NCBI GenBank assembly: GCA_030248225.1 | Contig: JASANE010011766.1 | Coordinates: 1 to 64,000, forward strand | Source: Trileptium ribeirensis | Taxonomy: Eukaryota > Nematoda > Enoplea > Enoplida > Thoracostomopsidae | Length of the DNA stretch: 64,000 nt | Reading direction: 5' to 3' | Part shown: in pieces, positions 57,690 to 64,000 of the stretch | Layout: every line of letters begins with the position of its first letter | Numbering within the stretch: the stretch's first letter is position 1 | The notes under the pieces: generated by a model | What the model saw: only the letters and a program-made list of their open reading frames with translations | Databases searched by the model: none | What the model was told of the DNA's origin: nothing | Position numbers and translations under genes: made by a program

Positions 57690-58510
57690 ACGTTCTGTCG
57701 TACGTTGCCTACTCTTAACGAGGCAGGCAGCTTGAGCTAGCCGAAATGTATTGGGGCCGCTTGTACGACTATCAGACCTCTGTCCTGGCTTCGGAAGAAG
57801 GCGAGGACGCAACCGTGCGCGCCCCCGAGGCGCGCGGCGCAGCGCGGGGCGGCCCGTTTTTTTTTGAAGACGCAAGACGTAACTGTTGTACGTCGCCTAA
57901 CTCTTAACGAGGTGTCAGGCAGCTTCTCTCGAGCTAGCCGAAATGTATTGTGGGTCCGCTCTTGTACGACTTGTCAGACCTACTGGTTTCTGGCTTGGTT
58001 GGAAGTTGACGAGTACGTTAACTGTTGTACGCCGCCTAACTCTTATCGAGTGTCAGGCAGCTTGAGCTAACCGAAGCGTATCGTGGGCCGGCTCTGTACG
58101 ACTTATCAGACCTACTGTTTTCTGGCTTGGGTGGAAGTTGAAGACGAGGACGTAACTGTTGTACGTCGCCTAACTCTTAACGAGTGTCAGGCAGCTTGAG
58201 CTAGCCGAAATGTATTGTGGGTGCGCTCTGTACGACTTGTCAGACCTACTGGTTTCTGGCTTGGTTGGAAGTTGACGAGTACGTTAACTGCTGTACTCCG
58301 CCTAACTCTTAACGAGTGTCAGGCAGCTTGTGCCAGCCGAAGCTTATCGTTGGTTGGCTCTGTACGACTTGTCAGACCTACTGCTTTCAGGCTTGGTTGG
58401 AAGTTGAAGGTACGTCGCCTAAATATTAACGAGTGTCGGGCAGCTTGTGCCAGCCGAAGCGTATCGTGGGTCGGCTCTGTATGTCTTGTCAGGCCTAGTG
58501 CTTCGCAAAA
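57690..58510. repeat. Same array in inverted orientation, about seven units
   Basis: Reverse complement of the array at 56,600-57,680. Unit order is mirrored: the units nearest 58,510 match those nearest 56,600. Confidence 0.92.
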
Positions 58511-58642
58511 AGTTTAAAGCAATTTACAATGAAACACCAAATTCGCTAAACGATTCTGAGAAATATATTAGCTGCTCCAAACACGGCTAAACAACTGCCT
58601 CTCCGTAATCATGTTCTTATATACTTTCTATTCTGTTTGCAG

Positions 58643-58742
58643 AGCTGGAAATCGGGTAATGCTAAGGAAAACGCGAGTCTTACTGACTTTGCTAGCGAAG
58701 ATTGGGCGCGGAAAGTAAAGATTCCTAAACGCTTATGGCAAT
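58643..58742 (+). pseudogene. Inverted, frameshifted copy of the 56.4-kb USP9X exon
   Basis: Same splice borders (TTTGCAG / GTAAGT) but 100 bases instead of 96. Extra bases in AAGGAAAACGCGAG, GGAAAGTAAAG and CCTAAACGC shift the frame, so the SWKSGNAKE start is followed by unrelated residues. The extra bases lie mostly in A runs. Confidence 0.9.
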
Positions 58743-59618
58743 GTAAGTTGGCGCGTTGTATATTTTCAGAGAGTGTCGCTTATATTAAAAGACTATTCGC
58801 CAAGCTGTTATTGCAAGGTGTGTCGGCGAATATTCTATTCAGATTTAATATTTTATATCTTATTTCAATAAATTATTAATTAATCGTATTATGCATTTTG
58901 TAATGAGTCACCATGATGAACCAACATACACGAGCCGCCTAGCAAATTACTAATGTCCCCTTCCTCACCTAGGTTTTTAGACCTCTGAAAATAGGAGTCC
59001 AGGATCCAAGATCAGCCCTGACTTCTAACAAGGGGTGGGGAGATCATTACTAAGGGTCGAGATCATGGCTTTTGCAAATGAGCAAAATTTTTGTAGAAAT
59101 TGGGGAAAATTATAGTAAAAAGTGTAGGAAATTATGCAAAATTCTTGCAAAAATTAGTTGATACATGGCGAAGCCAAATTTGTGGTGGTCTTAATTAAAA
59201 AAATTTTGGAATAGTCGGTGTGCCTTTCAGGGATTAGTCAGGGCTAATCATGGGTTGCCCCCTTTCTCTTTAAAAAATCCCGGTTTTGTGTTGAAATATT
59301 TGACCGAAACCTTGAAAACCAAACTTGTGATTCACCTTGTTCAAAATTTGAAATATCACGGATCAGTTTTTGTCATTACATGCTTTCAGCTCATAGGTTT
59401 CGATAGATTTTGTACTAAAGCGAGGGAAACAGTTTTATTAGACACCTCTACGTTCCCTGTCAACAAGAGCTTTGAGGAACGTCGTTTTTAATTACATTTT
59501 CATTTACTCGGTTTGATTAGAATTTGTTGAGCAAAAGGCTCTCGCACAATCCTCTGGTTTCAAATATTCCAGTGTTATTTTCGTAATCAATCTAGTTGGT
59601 GAAAATAATTTTCACTAG

Positions 59619-59774
59619 GTCGCGGCGGTATTGTGGGACTTTGCGCACACGAAGCATCTGTCGGTGGCACTCATTAATCAGACTCTAAGTGCCCAACTCG
59701 AGGTGATAACTGTGGCGGGTCGCGAAGCCGAGCGCAACGATTACATACATCGGTGTATCGCTGAAGTGCGAGAG
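59619..59774 (+). pseudogene. Inverted copy of the 55.4-kb USP9X exon (frame intact)
   Basis: 156 bases between TTTCACTAG and GTAAGA, encoding VLWDFAHTKHLSVALINQTL and onward with no visible amino acid change from the first copy. It points opposite to the gene and cannot be spliced into it. Confidence 0.85.
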
Positions 59775-60461
59775 GTAAGATGGACTCCCTATGCTAATAT
59801 TTGGGGGTTATTATAATTTACGCAACGTATCACTGTTTGGATAATGTGCTGTTTCAGAGTCATGTTTGCTATATCGCTTCAACAATATTATCGGGAGTTG
59901 AGTCTGGTGTGAAGCCTGTGTACTATCTATTTAGATTCATCATTATTTCTTTACTGGGTCAAATTTTTACCTGGACAATTATTTGTGAAGGCTACCAGTC
60001 TGCATATCTTTCTTGTTTTTTTTGTCATTTTCCGAATTTTGGCTTCATCAGCTTACACTTTAAAGAATATTTTGGAGTTGAGCTATATTAGCGGCGGTGA
60101 GGGTGTAAAGTAGGCTTGTGTGAACCGGAGAAGTCAATTTTCTGATAGGCAGTACTTGCATTGAGGGAAGGTTTGGAATCAGCACTGGGCTACCCCAAAC
60201 CTCCGAGGCGCTAGCATGGCGGCATGGAAAACAATGAACGGAGCACGAAACCGCTGAGTTTGCGCTTGAAACAATGTGAGCATATGCAGAGCGCGGGAGA
60301 GGAGACCCAAACATGGTTTAGTGGAAATTGTTTCAAACTCCAGAACTGCCTGCTAGACAGGTCAGAACTGCATGAAATCAAATATTAAGCAGGCACCAGG
60401 GCGTCCATCTTGATAACGAAATCGTAATTTGTTTGACATGATTGCAGATTGCTGCTTTTAG

Positions 60462-60575
60462 AATTCGTCCTTTCTGTTGCCGGCATTGTGTCATTTGCAC
60501 CAGCTAATACTCCAAAGTTCCGACAAGAATTATCATTCGTTTATGGAAACAAAGCCTCAAAAACGCATTATTAAA
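60462..60575 (+). pseudogene. Inverted copy of the 54.6-kb USP9X exon (frame intact)
   Basis: 114 bases between CTTTTAG and GTTAGT. The product keeps LPALCHLHQLILQSSD; one Gly is Glu (SFMGTK to SFMETK). Confidence 0.85.
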
Positions 60576-61544
60576 GTTAGTTTATTGTTATACTTTTACT
60601 TGGCCAGCGATCATCCCAGTAAGGCCATTCCATGTAGGATTTGTGTGGTCAACAAGCTTTGTGGGACCGATGTTTGCTTCCTGGCCACAATTCCTATAAG
60701 CTGGTTCTTGGTAACGCACTGGCTGATGGTACAATGTGTTGAAAGCGTCTCCTTTTTTCTTTATGGTATCTCGTAAGCGAGGTTGACACGAAGCGAGTAT
60801 GGTTTAATCAAGACTTATCAATGCTAATAATCACCTGTAGCAGGCGTTGTGTTTTATATATTACGCATACCACTCGTAAAACACCCGGAAACCTACGAGT
60901 TATTATAATGCATTCAGCAATTACAAAATCAGCCGAAAACAGTCTCCAATATTGGACAGATAGGATAGCAAATATACCTGCTTACGGAGTATTTATATAC
61001 TCATAATGGAATTGCACAAGGAATGGGCTGCTCTACAAAATGCGATGTGTGCACATAGCTCGAGTGGAGATACTGCTATATTTCGGGTCTCATGGACCCT
61101 TTTAGAATCCTCTGGGTCTGATAAGGAGTCTTCACGCACAAGTGGATGGTTTTCTTCCGCGTAAAATCGGTCTAAAGAAAGATATGAGGTTGGAAATAGG
61201 TCTAAGTTATTTCGAAATAACATGAGCTCCGTCGAAAAATCGAAGTCATAACTAACGGACTTAGACCGTTTTTCGTGGAAAATAAATTTTAAAAAATTTC
61301 TAGACCATTTTGCTTCCCAATAATATTTCTTTTTTTTGCAGACAAATATGTTAACTCCACATAATCAGAAGCAAAAACGCTTGAATAGATTGCAAAATAG
61401 TTAGTCCCTAACCTTACTGTATCCGAAGCATTCTATCTTCGACAATTATGGATGTACAACCTAGGTGTTCACGCCGTCGATCAAAATACTGGGTCATCCG
61501 GAAGGGGTTTTATGTTCACGTTGAACGAAAGCCACCCCTTTTTT

Positions 61545-61830
61545 TCCCCCACCCCCCCCCCACCACCCCCCCCCCCCCCCCCCCCCCAGTTTGGACGGGG
61601 TTGTTCAGAGATTGTTTCGGTCTGATCCCAGCTTTCTTCTTTCCCTTTTTTTTTTTTTTCTATTTTTACGCTTTCCCCCCCCCCACCTCCCCCCCCCCCC
61701 CCCCCCCCCCCCTTTTTCTAAAGTGATGCATTTGACCCTTGACACCCCCGAAACACTTGCCCTTCCTGGCGAATAGGCATGGTCAGACAGCTGTGCGGGA
61801 CAGAAAAAAAAAAAAAAAAAAAAAAAAACC
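61545..61830. repeat. Poly-C, poly-T and poly-A runs interrupting the right arm
   Basis: C runs up to about 22, T-rich runs and an A run of about 25 break up sequence that is continuous in the first copy (53,480-53,600). A Pro-rich open frame across it is an artefact. Confidence 0.9.
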
Positions 61831-61870
61831 CCTAAAGATTTGTTATCTTGGTTTGTGGCAATACCTCATC

Positions 61871-63798
61871 AAAACGGGGGTCGATGACAGAATGTTTCAA
61901 TGTTATTGGTTAAATATTGCTTTCAATGAAATTGAAGTCCTCCGAGGAAAAACTATTTTTTTCGGTCTACATCCCCGCCCTTAACCCAAGATATTGCCAT
62001 TTTGAGTTACATGCATCTTTGTGCTTCTGATTGGCTACTTTTTAGTGGGCAATGGGATTAAGTTTAATAATCCCCCCAGCCATCGGCCCTAGGCCTAATG
62101 TAAAGGATATGTAGCGCCATGAAAAGTTGTAAACCACCGACACGGCGATGGTGAAGTGTACGAAATCATACTCAGACCGTTTTTCGACGGAATTGGAGTT
62201 AATTACAGTTAGAATAAAAAATGTCTTAACATGCTAATTGTGGTATATTGGTCAACAACGAATCTGTAAGAGCGCTTGAATAATAATTGTCAGTCGGAAT
62301 TCTCGCTGTCATCCGCTATTTTCCCTTGGCTCTTGCATTCGAGTGTTGGTGTAAAACCCTTGTGCATATCGTGGCATGTATTTGAGCTGTTTGTTGAAGT
62401 CATCTGTACCTTTCTTTTCTTGAAGCATCGCCCGGCTTGCACGGAAACAGCTTCTAGCAGCTGTTGGGGGTTCACATCGTTGTAAACTGATGCATGCTTC
62501 TTCAGTACGTCAACAGTTTTCCATTCTCCTTCGCTATCAAGCTACACCCATATCTATAAATATCGACTCAAAATGTGTCACACGAATCCAACGAACGTCA
62601 GACTTGAAACAAACTTTTTCATTTTTTGCGTCTTTTTGATCCGCTTAACTAAACTCAATTTGTTGAATAGCTTCTTTATATCCCACTCGTTTGTTGGCAA
62701 TATTTGTTGGAATGTATTCATTTTTTCTGTTTGACAGTTCACCATAAATACTTGGTACTCCTCCGGAAAGAAGATGTTTTCATGCTTCCGTGTAGCTTTT
62801 TCGATTTGTCCTAAATCGCGGTCACTGCAAAGCCTGGAATGACCAATTTTCGGAAATTTGTGCTTGATAACTTCGAACCGGCCAACTTTGATGAGGTATT
62901 GCCACAAACCAATGACAAAAATATTTTTATTCCGTCCCGCAGCTGTCTGACCATGCCAGCAAGTGTTTCGTGTCGACGGAATGCATCACTTTCAAAAGAA
63001 AGTTAATAGGACCGAAAAGATCTCTGAACAACCCCGCCCTCCAAACTGGCTTTCGTTCAACGTGAACATAAAACCCCTTCTGGATGACCCAGTATTTTGA
63101 TCGACGGCGTGAACACCTAGGTTGTACATCCATAATTGTCGAAGATAGAATGCTTCGGATACAGGAAGCCTCAGGATTAACTATTTTGCAATCTATTCAA
63201 CATTTTTTGCTTCTGATTATGTGGAGTTAACATATTTTGTCTGCAAAAAAGAAATATTATCGGGAAGCAAAATGGTCTTAAAATTTTTAGAAAATTTATT
63301 TTCCCATGAAAAAACGGTCTAAGTCCGTTAGTTATGACTTAGACTTTTTTCGACGGAGCTCATGTTATTTCGAAATAACTTAGACCTATTTCCAACACCA
63401 TATCTTTCTTTCTACTGATTTTACGCGGAAGAAAACCATCCACTTGTGCATAAAACTTTTTATCAGACCCAGAGGGATTCTAAAAGGGTCCATGAGACCC
63501 GAAATATAGCAGTATCTCCACTCGAGCTATGTGCACACATCGCATTTTGTAGAGCAGCCCATTCCTTGTGCAATTCCATTATGAGTATATAGATTCTCCG
63601 TAAGCGGGTAATATTGGCTATCCTATCTGTCCAATCTGGAGATTATTCGGCTGATTTTGTAATTGCTGAATGCATTATAATAACTCGTAGGTTCCGGGTG
63701 TTTTAGAGCGGTATACGATCTATATAAAACACAACGCCTGCTACAGGTGATTGCTCACATTGATAAGTGTTGATTAAACCATACTCGCTTCGTGTCTG
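61871..63798 (+). repeat. Third copy: direct repeat of 52,477-54,341
   Basis: It starts AAAACGGGGGTCGATGACAG as at 52,477 and continues to ACCATACTCGCTTCGTGTC as at 54,341, then diverges. The break lies inside the family B end rather than at an element border. Extra bases around 61,950-61,985 and 62,070-62,105 are absent from the first copy. Confidence 0.95.
62290..63133 (-). pseudogene. DUF7869-like protein, second direct copy, more frameshifted
   Basis: It contains MWQYLIKVGRFEVIKHKFPK, GHSRLCSDRDLGQIEKATRK and NPQQLLEAVSVQAGRCF, as in the copy at 52.9-53.7 kb but with additional indels that split it into at least three frames. The start MDVQPRCSRRRSKYWVI is a shifted reading of the same start region. 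Confidence 0.8.
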
Positions 63799-64000
63799 AC
63801 CATGGAAGTTTACATCACACACTTCAAATGGTGATTTTAACAAAAGACAACCACGTACCGATACTTTACGTACGCAATATATTTCTAACCCACACGATAA
63901 ACATTGCTATGTCTACACTCAGTATAAGCACATGATGACGGGAAATAAATTACAATATGAGAGTACAAGTACTATATACATACATAGATATAAAAAAATA
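63799..64000. other. Unique sequence after the third copy, nothing recognised
   Basis: AT-rich tail of the window, unrelated to the sequence that follows the equivalent point at 54,341. Confidence 0.5.

Larger units (their letters stand above)
57552..61870 (-). repeat. Right arm of the inverted repeat (noisy copy)
   Basis: Reverse-complement copy of 53,441-57,552 with many small indels, G/C-rich noise near 57,790-57,855 and long C, T and A runs at 61,545-61,830. The three mirrored exons point in the plus direction, opposite to the gene. Confidence 0.95.

Noticed and set aside
57437..58517. Trp/Arg-rich repeated open frames (VRPTGFWLGWKL type)
   Set aside because: The same products appear on both sides of the fold-back because the tandem DNA unit is open by chance in one frame.
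61448..61726. Pro-rich open frame
   Set aside because: Created by C and T runs that interrupt a duplicated transposon; not coding.

Overview
This is a window of an invertebrate animal genome, not a bacterial or viral one. Coding sequence comes in short blocks with GT/AG intron borders, and the long spaces between them are full of transposon remnants and tandem repeats. The species cannot be fixed from the sequence. The host protein is clearly metazoan but diverged from vertebrates, and the repeats (Penelope-like element, zinc-finger LINE, DUF7869-type element) are of kinds found in many invertebrates.

One host gene fills the window: the ortholog of USP9X / Drosophila fat facets, a giant ubiquitin-specific protease, on the minus strand. 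I assembled 20 exons from 56,461 down to 3,708 (5,404 coding bases, about 1,800 residues). Apart from one gap, each exon ends in the phase the next one needs. They cover part of the helical N-terminal region, the ubiquitin-like insert (exons at 27.6, 26.1 and 25.5 kb), the helical region before the catalytic domain, and the first two thirds of the USP domain with its catalytic Cys and CxxC pairs (5,267-5,956). Three parts are missing: the N-terminal exons (right of the window or lost at the rearrangement), one short exon between 31.0 and 48.3 kb, and the C-terminal part with the catalytic His (left of the window).

Layout: 0-9 kb holds the catalytic exons. 9-31 kb holds small exons among several interspersed families: a 1-kb family with internal subrepeats, two families ending in CTGGCCT(G/C)TCC, a LINE fragment and a 62-bp minisatellite broken by an 820-bp insertion. 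31-48 kb is one 17-kb gap between known exons, containing a 1.34-kb element with perfect 27-bp inverted ends, a degenerate Penelope-like element (RT plus GIY-YIG) flanked by an inverted copy of its own 3' end, a LINE with a zinc finger after its RT, and arrays of 166 bp x3, 73 bp x9 and 94 bp x5. 48-57 kb holds six more exons and a DUF7869-type element with a 113-bp array.

The most striking structure is at the right: 53.4-57.55 kb recurs as a fold-back inverted copy (57.55-61.87 kb), and then 52.48-54.34 kb recurs a third time in direct orientation (61.87-63.80 kb). The inverted copy carries three USP9X exons, one of them frameshifted, and both later copies contain homopolymer noise. It is either a sequencing/assembly fold-back or a real template-switch rearrangement; the sequence leans toward the former. 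I found no previously undescribed multi-gene system.
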